Of a DNA stretch of 64,000 nucleotides, positions 1 to 12,128 are shown in pieces. Under the pieces are notes generated by a model. The model worked only from the letters and a program-made list of their open reading frames with translations. It was not told the origin of the DNA and searched no databases. Location: assembly GCF_009469595.2 (NCBI RefSeq), contig NZ_SSXV01000001.1, positions 248,001 through 312,000 of the forward strand. Reading direction: 5' to 3'. Made by a program: the position numbers and the translations under genes. The stretch is from Thauera sp. 2A1. Its GTDB lineage: Bacteria; Pseudomonadota; Gammaproteobacteria; Burkholderiales; Rhodocyclaceae. Position 1 is the stretch's first letter, and every line of letters starts with the position of its first letter.

Positions 1-717
<717 letters not shown>

Positions 718-744
718 TTGGTCTGCTGCAGTGACGTCAGGCAT

Positions 745-769
745 GAGCCCGCCGCGTGCGGGCTCTTTT
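745..769 (+). terminator. Intrinsic terminator of aroG
   Basis: A perfect 8-bp stem GAGCCCGC/GCGGGCTC with a 5-base loop is followed directly by four T. It sits 28 bases past the aroG stop and before dinB. Confidence 0.85.
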
Positions 770-973
770 CATATGCTTCGGATTGAACGCGTGATGCGTC
801 CCCCGCCGTGGCAGTCGCACGGGGCCTTCCCTCTGCCGGCTGCGGAACTCGCCCTTCGGGCTCAGACAGTCCTCGCCGGCGCCGGGAATGCCCCGCACGC
901 CTGCCACTACCGAGCCTGGAGCGCACAGGTTGGTGCGTGCCACTGCGGGCGATGGACCGATCCGCGCTGAATC

Positions 974-2107
974 ATGCGCAAGATCATCCACTGCGACTGC
1001 GACTGCTTCTACGCCGCGGTCGAGATGCGCGACGACCCTTCGCTCGTCGGCGCGCCGCTGGCGGTCGGCGGGCGGGCGGAGGAGCGCGGCGTGATCGCCA
1101 CCTGCAACTACGAGGCGCGGGCCTTCGGCGTGCATTCGGCGATGTCGACCGCGCGCGCACTCAAGCTGTGTCCGCAACTGATCCTGCTGCCGCCGGACTT
1201 CACCCGCTACCGCGAGGCTTCGCGCCGCATCCTGGCGATCTACCGTGACTACACGCCGCTGGTGGAGCCGCTGTCGCTGGACGAGGCCTATCTCGACGTG
1301 ACCGGCGTCGACCGCTGCCGCGGCTCGGCGACGCTGATGGCGCAGGAGATCCGTGCGCGCATCCGCGAGGAGGTGGGCATCACCGCGTCGGCCGGAATCG
1401 CGCCGAACAAGTTCCTGGCCAAGGTGGCGAGCGACTGGAAGAAGCCGGATGGGCAGTTCGTGGTGCGGCCGCAGGATGTGGATGCCTTCGTCGCCGCGCT
1501 GCCGGTGAAGAAGATTTTCGGCGTCGGCAAGGTCACCGCGGCAAAGCTGAACCGGCTCGGGGTGCACACCTGTGGCGACCTGCGCGCGTGGAGCCTCGCC
1601 GACCTGGCGCGCGAGTTCGGCAGTTTCGGCGCCAGCCTGCACCGGCTGTGCCGCGGCATCGACGACAGGCCGGTGCGGCCGGACCGCATCCGCAAGTCGC
1701 TGTCGGTGGAGACGACCTACACCGTCGACCTGCCTGACGTCGCCGCCTGCCGCGAGGCGATGCCGGCGCTCATCGACGAGTTCAGGCGGCGCTTCGCACG
1801 GGCCCGGGAGACGCGGCCGGTGCACAAGGCGGTGGTGAAGATCAAGTTCTCCGATTTCAGCCAGACGACGGTGGAGTGTGTGTCGAGCGCGCCGGACGAC
1901 GCGCTGTGGCTGGCATTGCTCGACGAAGGCCATGCGCGGCGTGCGCGTCCGGTGCGGCTGCTGGGAGTGGGCGTGCGCTTCGCGGAGGAGGAGGAAAATT
2001 CCGGATCGCATGGCCAGATCGGGCTGTTCGACGACGCGTCGGCGTGCGACGATATCAGCGAGCCGGACATTCAAACGACAAACCGACCTTCGAGGTCATC
2101 ATCATGA
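974..2107 (+). CDS. dinB: DNA polymerase IV
   Basis: Y-family translesion DNA polymerase (377 aa) that extends past lesions and mismatched ends. The protein opens with the family's MRKIIHCDCDCFYAAVE motif, which carries the first catalytic Asp, and has the LSLDEAYLDV motif with the second acidic pair near residue 105. The EVGITASAGIAPNKF segment and the helix-hairpin-helix and little-finger regions follow in normal order. Residues 348-352 (QIGLF) fit the beta-clamp binding consensus that DinB uses to reach the sliding clamp. A 25-residue tail after the clamp motif is longer than usual. The stop overlaps the start of the ABC exporter gene by 4 bases (ATGA), so the two are probably translationally coupled. 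No LexA-type operator was recognised upstream. Confidence 0.96.
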   Translation: MRKIIHCDCDCFYAAVEMRDDPSLVGAPLAVGGRAEERGVIATCNYEARAFGVHSAMSTARALKLCPQLILLPPDFTRYREASRRILAIYRDYTPLVEPLSLDEAYLDVTGVDRCRGSATLMAQEIRARIREEVGITASAGIAPNKFLAKVASDWKKPDGQFVVRPQDVDAFVAALPVKKIFGVGKVTAAKLNRLGVHTCGDLRAWSLADLAREFGSFGASLHRLCRGIDDRPVRPDRIRKSLSVETTYTVDLPDVAACREAMPALIDEFRRRFARARETRPVHKAVVKIKFSDFSQTTVECVSSAPDDALWLALLDEGHARRARPVRLLGVGVRFAEEEENSGSHGQIGLFDDASACDDISEPDIQTTNRPSRSSS

Positions 2108-3978
2108 CCGAGCCGACCTCCGCCGCTCTCGAGGATCCGCAGCCTCACCCGCCCGCCGTCGCCATCGACGAAGCCCACGTCCCGCACGAACGCCCCGTCA
2201 GTCTGCCGGCCCTCTACAAGGCGCTGTGGCATCACGCGGAAGGGATGCGCAAGGTGATCCTGGGCGCCTTCCTGCTGTTGCTCGCATCGCAGCTCTTCAA
2301 GCTGTTCGTGCCCTGGCTTGCCGGCAATGCAATCAACGCCATCCAGTCGGGCGGCCTGGGTTCGCTGCCTTCTGCGGCACGCTGGCTCGCGCTGGTGTTC
2401 GCTGCCATCGTCGCGAGCTGGCTGCTGCACGGGCCGGGTCGCATCCTGGAGCGCAACGTCGCGCTGAAAGTGCGTGAGCGGCTGTCGGGCCTGCTCGTGG
2501 GGCGGCTGATGTCGGCCCCGCTGTCCTGGCACGAGAGCCATCATTCCGGCGAAGTGACCCACCGCGTGCAGCAAAGCACCCATGCGCTGTACGACTTCGC
2601 GCAGAGCCAGTTCATCTACCTGCAGAACACCGTGCGGCTGGTCGGCCCGATCATCGCGCTGTACCTGATCTCGTCGCTCGTGGGCTGGGTGGCGATTGTC
2701 GGCTACGGCCTCATCGGCCTGCTGATCACGCGCTTCGACCGCGTCATGATGCGCCTCGCGGTGGACGAGAACCGCGCCGAGCGCGCGTATTCCGCTGCGC
2801 TGGTGGATGTGCTGGGCAATGTGCTGTCGGTGCTGGCGTTGCGCCGCGGCGAAGGCGTGACGCGGCTGATCGGCGATCGGCTGGTGGCGGTGTTCGGCCC
2901 GCTCAAGCGCAGCATCGTGCTGAACGAGGTCAAGTGGTGCTCGGTGGATCTGCTCGCGAGCATGCTGTGGTGCGTGCTGGTGGCGGTGTATGCGGCCGAG
3001 GCTTCGGGCGCGATCGGCGGCGCGGCGGTGGGCGCAGCCGCGTCCGGTATCGCGCTGGGCAAGGTGTTCATGGTGTACGAATACGCGCAGCAGGCGGGCG
3101 GCGTGATCACCGCGATCGCCGCGCATTTCCAGTCGCTGGCGCGCCAGCGCGCGGATTACGCCGCTGCGCAGCCGCTGTTCGAGGCGCGCGAGGTCGAGGT
3201 GCCGGTGGTGCGTTCTTCCTCTTCGGACCACTGGCAGCGCCTGCAGATCGAAGGACTGCGCTTCGCCCATGCCGGCACGCGCGAAGGAGCGGGTCTTTAC
3301 ATCGACAACCTCGAGCTCGAGCGCGGCCGCCACTACGCCCTGATCGGCCCGAGCGGCGGGGGCAAGAGCACGCTGCTGCGGCTGCTTGCCGGGCTCGACG
3401 AGGCAGCCGAAGGCTCGCTGCATTTCGATGGCGCGCGCGAGTCCGATCCGGCGTCCACGCTGCGCACCATCGCCACGCTGATCCCGCAGCAGGCCGAGAT
3501 GTTCGAGGGCACGCTGGCTGAAAACCTGCTGCTCGGCGGCAGCGCGGGGCCGGAACGCATCGCCGCGGCGTTGCGTGCCACCTGTGCCGATCCGCTGGTC
3601 GATGGCCTCAAGAGCGGGCTCGCCACCCGTGTCACCGAGGGGGGCTCGAACTGGTCAGGCGGCCAGCGCCAGCGTCTGGCTCTGGCGCGCGGGGTGCTGG
3701 CGGCCGAAGGTTCGTCGCTGGTGCTGTTCGACGAACCCACCAGCAGCCTCGATCCCGAAACCGAGGCGAAGGTGTACTCGCGGCTGTTCGAGCATTTCGC
3801 CGACGCCACGCTGATCTCGTCGGTACACCGCCTGCACCTGCTCGACCGCTTCGACGGCGTGATCCTGATGCGCGCGGGCAGGGTGGAGGCGACGGGAAGC
3901 GCGTGGCAACTGGCTCAGTCTTCCGCGCTGTTCCGCGAGATGCTGGCCGCCCAGGGCGAAGCGAGCACGGGAAGCTGA
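2104..3978 (+). CDS. ABC exporter, fused permease-ATPase half-transporter
   Basis: A type I ABC exporter half-molecule of 624 aa, expected to work as a homodimer in the inner membrane. The N-terminal half holds about six hydrophobic helices; the C-terminal nucleotide-binding domain has Walker A GPSGGGKST near residue 415, the signature WSGGQRQR near residue 517 and Walker B VLFDEPTSS near residue 540. The ATG chosen overlaps the dinB stop and has a GAGG ribosome site; an open frame runs further upstream but only inside dinB. The substrate cannot be read from sequence; MsbA-like lipid, peptide and drug exporters share this layout. The likely cotranscription with dinB is unusual. Confidence 0.88.
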   Translation: MTEPTSAALEDPQPHPPAVAIDEAHVPHERPVSLPALYKALWHHAEGMRKVILGAFLLLLASQLFKLFVPWLAGNAINAIQSGGLGSLPSAARWLALVFAAIVASWLLHGPGRILERNVALKVRERLSGLLVGRLMSAPLSWHESHHSGEVTHRVQQSTHALYDFAQSQFIYLQNTVRLVGPIIALYLISSLVGWVAIVGYGLIGLLITRFDRVMMRLAVDENRAERAYSAALVDVLGNVLSVLALRRGEGVTRLIGDRLVAVFGPLKRSIVLNEVKWCSVDLLASMLWCVLVAVYAAEASGAIGGAAVGAAASGIALGKVFMVYEYAQQAGGVITAIAAHFQSLARQRADYAAAQPLFEAREVEVPVVRSSSSDHWQRLQIEGLRFAHAGTREGAGLYIDNLELERGRHYALIGPSGGGKSTLLRLLAGLDEAAEGSLHFDGARESDPASTLRTIATLIPQQAEMFEGTLAENLLLGGSAGPERIAAALRATCADPLVDGLKSGLATRVTEGGSNWSGGQRQRLALARGVLAAEGSSLVLFDEPTSSLDPETEAKVYSRLFEHFADATLISSVHRLHLLDRFDGVILMRAGRVEATGSAWQLAQSSALFREMLAAQGEASTGS

Positions 3979-4077
3979 CGCGCCGCAGTGCCGGCTGGCA
4001 CCGCAGGGTCAGGTCTCCGACGGGGATGGCGTCGCTCCTGCGAGAACGTTCAGAGCGAGGACCACGGACAGCAAACG

Positions 4078-4103
4078 ACAACGCCACCCGAAGGTGGCGT
4101 TGT
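4078..4103 (-). terminator. Hairpin terminator between converging ABC exporter and porin genes
   Basis: An 11-bp perfect stem whose minus-strand loop is the stable TTCG tetraloop; on the minus strand GTCGTTTGC follows. It lies 24 bases after the porin stop and so most likely ends porin transcription. It may also stop readthrough from the ABC exporter, although the plus-strand T tract is weak. Confidence 0.75.
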
Positions 4104-4126
4104 TCATGCGATCGAGATGGAGTCGA

Positions 4127-5176
4127 TCAGAAGCTGTGGCGCATGCCGACGGCGAACTCCGTCTTGTCGCCCAGTTGGGCGCCGTCCTTGACCGCGTTGC
4201 TGTACTGGCTGGCGTAGGCATACAGGCTGGTGCGCTTCGACAGCCCGTGGTCATACACCACGGCGAAGCCGCTGCGGTTGTCGTCGTAGGTCGCGCCAAA
4301 CTCATTGGCATTGCGGGCGTCGTTGACGCGCTGATAGGTGGCCATCAGCTTGCCGGCGGTGCCGATCGGGGCGCTCAGGCCGACCAGCCAGGCGCGCTCG
4401 GTGTCGGCGCTGTCCTTGAAGCTGCGGTTCTTCAACTGGCCGTAGCCGAGGTGGGCCTTGACCACGCCGAAGTCGTAGGTGGCGCCGAGGGAGACGTTCT
4501 TGATCGTCTCGTCCGTGGTGGCAGTCTTCGTGCTGTCGGAGGGGCGGGCTTGGTCATAGGTCAGCACCGCCATCAGCGGACCGTTGCGATAGCGCAGGCC
4601 GGCCGAGACCGCACGCTCGTTGTTGCTGCTGCCAGCAACTTCCGAGCCGTCACGCCGGGTCGAATAACCCACCGCGCCCTGGAAGCCGGAGACGCTCGGC
4701 GAGAAATAGAACACCGAGTTGTCGAGGCGTTCGGCGACGTTGTCGTAGCCGAAGATCGTCTTCGGGTTGGCCTGCGAGTAGTTGGTGCCCCACGGCGTCA
4801 CGCCGCCGCCGAACCATTCGTAGCCCAGGGCGTTCTGGCGGCCGGCACGTACTTCGCCGAACCCGCCCGACACGCCGACCCAGCTCTGGCGGCCGAAGGT
4901 GCGTCCGCTCTGGTCCGATTCGCCGGTGTCGGCCTTGATGCCCTGTTCGAGCAGGAAGTTGGCCTTCAGGCCGTTGCCCAGATCGTCGGTGCCGCGGAAG
5001 CCGAGGCGCGAACCCGACGAGATGCCGCTGTCGATCGCGCTGCGGTTCTTCTGACCGTCGGCCTTCTGGTACAGGTAGCCGAGATCCATGATCCCGTAGA
5101 CCGTGACGTTGGTCTGGGCGAAAGCAGCGCCGGACAGGCCCGCGGCAATGGCGCCGGCAATGAGAGTCTTTGTCAC
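4127..5176 (-). CDS. Outer membrane porin (Gram-negative general porin family)
   Basis: A 349-aa trimeric beta-barrel porin of the type common in Burkholderiales and Rhodocyclales, for passive uptake of small hydrophilic solutes. A classic signal peptide (MTKTLIAGAIAAGLSGAAFA) precedes QTNVTVYG, the usual start of the mature barrel. The protein ends in Phe (MRHSF), the C-terminal signature for BAM-dependent insertion. The central GFGEVRAGRQ region matches the family's loop-3 neighbourhood. I chose a GTG start at 5176 because it begins the signal peptide and has AGGA eight bases upstream; the longer frame to 5227 would add a charged N-terminus that spoils the signal peptide. It is monocistronic, ending at a TTCG-loop terminator. 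Confidence 0.93.
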   Translation of the reverse strand: MTKTLIAGAIAAGLSGAAFAQTNVTVYGIMDLGYLYQKADGQKNRSAIDSGISSGSRLGFRGTDDLGNGLKANFLLEQGIKADTGESDQSGRTFGRQSWVGVSGGFGEVRAGRQNALGYEWFGGGVTPWGTNYSQANPKTIFGYDNVAERLDNSVFYFSPSVSGFQGAVGYSTRRDGSEVAGSSNNERAVSAGLRYRNGPLMAVLTYDQARPSDSTKTATTDETIKNVSLGATYDFGVVKAHLGYGQLKNRSFKDSADTERAWLVGLSAPIGTAGKLMATYQRVNDARNANEFGATYDDNRSGFAVVYDHGLSKRTSLYAYASQYSNAVKDGAQLGDKTEFAVGMRHSF

Positions 5177-5390
5177 TGTTGGATCCTGATGTTGAGGAAG
5201 GATGGGGAAAGGCGAGCGGGCCCGCACCTGCGGGCCGTTCGACGCTTTCGACTCTGACAGTGAAATGTGACAGCCTGGTTAAATGGTTGTTATTTGCAAC
5301 AGAGAGGCGGGCGAGCTGTGGCGCAACCCAGACAGTGTTGCCGTGTCCAGTGCGGGAGATGCGGACACGCCGCCGCCGGCTCGCCGCGGG
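5177..5390. other. Intergenic region, porin leader side
   Basis: This 214-base gap lies upstream of the porin and downstream of the adenosyltransferase, both on the minus strand. It must contain the porin promoter; an AT-rich patch around 5277-5302 is the likely place, but I could not pick a convincing -35/-10 pair. Confidence 0.4.
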
Positions 5391-5942
5391 TCAGGCGTTC
5401 TTGCGCTTCTGCCACAACACGTCGCCACGGCCGCCGGCGCGGTTCAGCACGCGGCCGAGCACGAACAGCAGGTCCGACAGGCGGTTCAGGTACTGGCGCG
5501 GGCCGTCGTTGACCGCTTCTTCGAGCGCCAGCGCAACGAGGGCACGCTCGGCTCGGCGGCACACGGTGCGCGCATGGTGGGCGAGCGCCGCGGCGCGCGT
5601 GCCGCCGGGCAGGATGAAATCCTTCAGCGGCTCGAGCGGCTCGTTCAGACGGTCGAGCTCGTTCTCGAGATGGGTCACCTGCTTGTCGGTGATCATGCTC
5701 ATGCCCGGGATGCAGACCTCGCCACCGAGGTCGAACAGGTCGTGCTGCGCGTCGGTGAGCAGGGCGCGCACGTCCTCCGGCAGTTCCTCGCACAGCAGCA
5801 GGCCGATGATGGCGTTGGTCTCGTCGACTTCACCCAGCGCGTGGATGCGCAGGCTGTTCTTCGATACGCGCTTGCCGTCGCCCAGGCCAGTGGTGCCGGC
5901 GTCGCCGGTGCGAGTGTAGATCTTGGAAAGGCGGTGTCCCAT
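5391..5942 (-). CDS. Cob(I)alamin adenosyltransferase (PduO/MMAB type)
   Basis: A 183-aa ATP:cob(I)alamin adenosyltransferase that transfers the adenosyl group of ATP to reduced corrinoid to make coenzyme B12. The N-terminal ATP-binding motif YTRTGDAGTTGLGDG, the ALGEVDETNA segment and the C-terminal LNRLSDLLFVLGR helix are all hallmarks of the PduO/MMAB family, and the length is typical. No other B12 biosynthesis or B12-dependent gene is in the window, so it may serve salvage or a distant mutase. The ATG gives the canonical N-terminus MGHRLSKIYTRTGD. It is divergent from alaS. Confidence 0.93.
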   Translation of the reverse strand: MGHRLSKIYTRTGDAGTTGLGDGKRVSKNSLRIHALGEVDETNAIIGLLLCEELPEDVRALLTDAQHDLFDLGGEVCIPGMSMITDKQVTHLENELDRLNEPLEPLKDFILPGGTRAAALAHHARTVCRRAERALVALALEEAVNDGPRQYLNRLSDLLFVLGRVLNRAGGRGDVLWQKRKNA

Positions 5943-6086
5943 GGCAGTCCTTGTCGGTGGTTGACGTGAACGTCAATTATAGGGGAACGGCTGCCCGAGG
6001 CTATCCGGTCGGCCGCTAAGCTCATGATAAACTTGCGCATTCGCCCGCAATGCGGGGCTACTCCTCAAAAAACGACGCCAACGCCG

Positions 6087-8708
<2,622 letters not shown>

Positions 8709-8717
8709 GCCGGCCAG

Positions 8718-8753
8718 CCGGCAGCGGGCGACGTCAGTGCCGCCCGCTGCCGG
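8718..8753. terminator. Large hairpin after alaS
   Basis: A perfect 13-bp inverted repeat (CCGGCAGCGGGCG and its complement) with a 10-base loop begins 10 bases after the alaS stop. No T run follows, so it may be a Rho-assisted stop or 3' stabiliser instead of a classic intrinsic terminator. Confidence 0.55.
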
Positions 8754-8845
8754 AGGATGTCAGCCGCGGCCCGCCGGTGCAGGCAGCCGTCCAGGTTCGG
8801 GCCAGGTTCGGCAGGATCGAAACAGGGCCTTGAGTGCCCCGCCCG

Positions 8846-10054
8846 CTATGCGGATGGCTGCCGCGATGCCGAGGCCGTGCCGCCGCGCCACAGCCAGATG
8901 GATGTGATCGCCAGCAGTAAGCTGGCTGCCGCACTGGCCAGGCCCAAGGCATCCCATCCCGCGATTCGTGCGTCGCCGATGAGCCGCACGAGCAGCGGGC
9001 CGGCGATCTGGCCCGCGGCAAAGCCGGTGGTCATGCGGGCCAGCAGCGGTGTCGGATTCCCGGGCATGCGCTCGCGGGCCAGTTGGAGGCCCGCCATGGT
9101 GGTGACCATGAACGTCCCGCCGACCAGAACCGCAGAGGCTGCAAGTACCCACAAGGCCTGCTGCAACAGCGGAAGCGCGGTCCCTACCGCCATCACGCCC
9201 TGCGCGATCGCCCAGACCTTCCGGCGCGACCAGCCATGCAGCCTGTGCGCGGCAAAGGCAACGGACAGCGCCGCCGCCGTGCCGAAGATGGGCCAGGTGA
9301 GCCCGAACACGAGAGGGTCGGACACCAGTTGCCGCGCCATCGTGGGCAGGAAGGTCGCGGGGACGATATAGCCGAAGCCGAACGCGCTGTAGCAGAGCAC
9401 CACACCAAGATTCCCGCTCGCGGCTGACGGCGCTGCCGGCCTTCGTGCGTCGACAGGGCCTGAAGGCGCCGAGGCGGCGGGCTGCCGCGGCAGACTCCGG
9501 ATGACATGCGCGGCGCCGACGATGGCGAGCAGCCCGAGCTCCATCCAGAGCGACACCGCGGCCTGTGCGCCTCCCAGCCACGTCATGAGGCCCGTTGCGG
9601 CGATGCCCAGACCGACTCCGGTGTAGATCCATCCCCCCAGGGAGGTGGCGTTTCGACGCGCCAGTTCGGGCAGGCACCAGCTACTGGCACACACCAGCAC
9701 CCAGGCGCTGAAGACGCCCGCGCTGCCCCGCAAGGCGAGGCCCAGCCAGGGGAGCGACACGTTTCCCCAGGCCATCGCGAGGGTCGTCGCGGCGACACCG
9801 ATAAGCCCGATCTGCAAGCCGTGCCGGGGGCTGCGCGCAAACCACGACGCGCTGAGCGCCCCGAGGAGGTAACCGATGTAGTTCGCAGTCGCCCATTCCG
9901 TTCCGGTCACGGCATCGAGGCTGCCATCGCGCAGCATCAGCGGCATCAACGGCGTGAAGGCGAACCGGCCGATGCCCATGGCGATGGCCAGCGCAACCAG
10001 GCCGATGAGGACGATCGACCTGGGCGGCAGCGACGATTCGGAGCGTGCGACCAT
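8846..10054 (-). CDS. MFS transporter, YbfB/YjiJ family
   Basis: A 402-aa major facilitator with about twelve hydrophobic helices. The opening AMGIGRFAFTPLMPLM and the NYIGYLLGA segment are typical of the YbfB/YjiJ group. The substrates of this group are not well established. It is divergent from a PLP-dependent sulfur amino acid enzyme across a 125-base gap, so the two may share control, and the transporter could move the substrate or product of that enzyme; this is inference from position only. Helices 6 and 7 are joined by a Pro/Ala-rich loop around residues 205-235, the usual central cytoplasmic loop. Confidence 0.82.
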   Translation of the reverse strand: MVARSESSLPPRSIVLIGLVALAIAMGIGRFAFTPLMPLMLRDGSLDAVTGTEWATANYIGYLLGALSASWFARSPRHGLQIGLIGVAATTLAMAWGNVSLPWLGLALRGSAGVFSAWVLVCASSWCLPELARRNATSLGGWIYTGVGLGIAATGLMTWLGGAQAAVSLWMELGLLAIVGAAHVIRSLPRQPAASAPSGPVDARRPAAPSAASGNLGVVLCYSAFGFGYIVPATFLPTMARQLVSDPLVFGLTWPIFGTAAALSVAFAAHRLHGWSRRKVWAIAQGVMAVGTALPLLQQALWVLAASAVLVGGTFMVTTMAGLQLARERMPGNPTPLLARMTTGFAAGQIAGPLLVRLIGDARIAGWDALGLASAAASLLLAITSIWLWRGGTASASRQPSA

Positions 10055-10179
10055 ATTGAAATTAGACTCCGATGGCTGTGGTGGCCGTCCCGCAAGGCTG
10101 CGGTAACAGGTGTCGCGATCATGCCGACCCGGATGCGGGACAATGCCGTCTCGGGGTCAAGCTGATGTAAGGTTAACGA
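10055..10179. promoter_or_regulatory. Divergent promoter region, MFS transporter / PLP enzyme
   Basis: These 125 bases must hold both promoters. I see AAGG 8 bases before the plus-strand ATG but no palindrome strong enough to call an operator, and no regulator gene lies beside it. Confidence 0.4.
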
Positions 10180-11424
10180 ATGAAACCATTATCCGACAAC
10201 CGCGCGCTGCGCACCGACAACCTCCACTCCGACCGTCGCTTCGGCGTCGAGCACGGCGGAATCCACAAGCCGATCCACACCTCGGTGCAGTACGCGTTCG
10301 ACCGCGTCGAGGACCTGATCGGGGCCTTCCAGGGTACCTACAAGGGAGGCTACCAATACGCCCGTCAAGGCACGCCGACAACGGCCGCTCTCGAAGCCAG
10401 GATCACCGCGCTGGAGGATGGAGTGGGCACGGTGTGCTTCGCCACCGGCATGGGCGCGATCGCCGCGACCTTCCTCACGCTGCTGCGCGCGGGCGACCAC
10501 CTCGTCGCGAGCCGGTACATCTTCGGCAACACCAACAGCCTCCTCGACACGATCGGCGGCCTGGGTGTCGCGGTCGACAAGGTTGACGCCTGTTCGGTCG
10601 AGGCGGTCGCGGCAGCGATCCGGCCTGAAACGCGCATGGTCTTCGTCGAGACCATCGCCAATCCGCGGACCCAGGTCGCCGATCTCGCGGGCATCGGCCA
10701 GTTGTGCCGCGAGCGCGGGCTGATCTACGTGGTCGACAACACGATCACGTCGCCGGCGCTGTTTCGGCCGCGCACGGTCGATGCGAGCCTGGTGATCAAC
10801 TCGCTGACCAAGACGATTGCCGGCCACGGCGAAGCGCTCGGCGGTGCCGTCACCGATACCGGACTGTTCGACTGGGCTCGCTACCCGAACATCTTTCCGG
10901 CCTATCGCAAGGGAGACGCCCAAGCCTGGGGTCTGCTGCAGATCCGCAAGAAGGGCTTGCGCGACATGGGCGCAACGCTCGCGTCGGACCAGGCGCATCG
11001 CATCGGCATCGGCAGCGAGACTCTGGCCTTGCGCATGAAGCAGAGCTGCAGCACGGCTCTCGCGCTGGCGCGGTGGCTCGAACAGCATCCGAAGGTCGGC
11101 GCGGTGCATTACCCCTTCCTGCCGTCACACGCCCAGCATGAGCGCGCCACGACCCTCTTCACTGCCGGGTCGTGGCTGTTGAGCTTCGAACTGCGCGACC
11201 CTTCGTCCATGGTCCACGTGCTCAACCGCCTCAGCTTGCCGCTCAAGGCCACTGGCCTTGGCGACACGCGCACCCTGGTCATCCCGGTCGCACCGACCAT
11301 CTTCTGGGAAGCGGGCCCCGAGGCGCGCGCCATGATGGGCATTGCCGAAGGCTTGATCCGCGTGTCGATCGGTCTCGAAGACGAAGCCGACCTGATCGCG
11401 GATTTCAACCGCGCCCTTGAGTGA
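10180..11424 (+). CDS. Cystathionine gamma-synthase family PLP enzyme
   Basis: A 414-aa fold-type I PLP enzyme of the Cys/Met metabolism family. Members do gamma-replacement or elimination on homoserine or cysteine derivatives (cystathionine gamma-synthase, O-acetylhomoserine sulfhydrylase, methionine gamma-lyase). The PLP lysine is in SLTKTIAGHGEA at residue 211; the phosphate-binding region YQYARQGTPTTAALE and the VVDNTITSPALFRP segment are conserved. The active-site motif differs from the SATKYxGGH form of MetB/MetZ, so I do not assign a reaction. No met or cys genes adjoin it. The ATG is supported by an AAGG ribosome site. Confidence 0.8.
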   Translation: MKPLSDNRALRTDNLHSDRRFGVEHGGIHKPIHTSVQYAFDRVEDLIGAFQGTYKGGYQYARQGTPTTAALEARITALEDGVGTVCFATGMGAIAATFLTLLRAGDHLVASRYIFGNTNSLLDTIGGLGVAVDKVDACSVEAVAAAIRPETRMVFVETIANPRTQVADLAGIGQLCRERGLIYVVDNTITSPALFRPRTVDASLVINSLTKTIAGHGEALGGAVTDTGLFDWARYPNIFPAYRKGDAQAWGLLQIRKKGLRDMGATLASDQAHRIGIGSETLALRMKQSCSTALALARWLEQHPKVGAVHYPFLPSHAQHERATTLFTAGSWLLSFELRDPSSMVHVLNRLSLPLKATGLGDTRTLVIPVAPTIFWEAGPEARAMMGIAEGLIRVSIGLEDEADLIADFNRALE

Positions 11425-11635
11425 CTGGCTTTGCCGGCCTTCGATCGCTTGGTGCTCCTGCCGAATGACGCTTCGTCCATGAATCGCGCGAGGTGCGGCG
11501 TGCGCCGATGGGCGCAGCCGCCGCGGGCGGCCGGACATTGACGAGGGCGGCCGGTGGCAGCTGCCGGCTCTCAGATCCGGTGTAAGCTCGAAGCCTTGCC
11601 TGTGGTCGAGACCGATCCACCTTCCAGGAGCCTCC

Positions 11636-12040
11636 ATGCGCCGACTGCTGCCTCTGCTCGCCTGTGTTCACCTGCCCGTCGCGCTGGCTGCCAGCCCGCA
11701 GGACGTCACCCTGCCGTCGGGCGTCATCGTCCAAACCTACCGCGAAGGTGAGAGTGGTGCTTCGCCGACGCCGGCGGACGTGGTGCGGGTGCATTACCAG
11801 GGCACGCTCGCCGACGGTCGGCAGTTCGACAGCTCCTACACCCGCGGGCAGCCGGCGGAGCTGCCGCTGGAGGCGCTGATCCCGTGCTGGAAGGAGGTGC
11901 TGCAGCGCATGAAGCCGGGTGGCGCGGTGCGGATCGTGTGTCCGCCCGAGACTGCCTATGGCAGCCGCGGCGTGGCGGGCAAGATCCCGCCCGACAGCAC
12001 CCTCAGCTTCGTGATCGAGCTGCTCGAGGTGAAGCACTGA
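11636..12040 (+). CDS. FKBP-type peptidyl-prolyl cis-trans isomerase, exported
   Basis: A 134-aa single-domain FKBP. Residues 1-18 look like a Sec signal peptide (MRRLLPLLACVHLPVALA, cleaved before SPQD), placing it in the periplasm as a folding catalyst. The core has the usual VRVHYQGTLADGRQFDSSY strand, the GG and IP-containing segments (MKPGG, GKIPPDSTL) and the FVIELLEV final strand. It stands alone between the PLP enzyme and a converging thioesterase gene. The upstream 211 bases show no other gene; a CCAGGAG ribosome site precedes the ATG. Confidence 0.92.
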   Translation: MRRLLPLLACVHLPVALAASPQDVTLPSGVIVQTYREGESGASPTPADVVRVHYQGTLADGRQFDSSYTRGQPAELPLEALIPCWKEVLQRMKPGGAVRIVCPPETAYGSRGVAGKIPPDSTLSFVIELLEVKH

Positions 12041-12128
12041 GCAGGGTGGGAGCCCCCCTCGTCCGCATCGATCGGTGTGGCTTCCGGCACACCGCTGCGC
12101 GCGGATGTCCGTGCGCGGCGGGGGCGAC

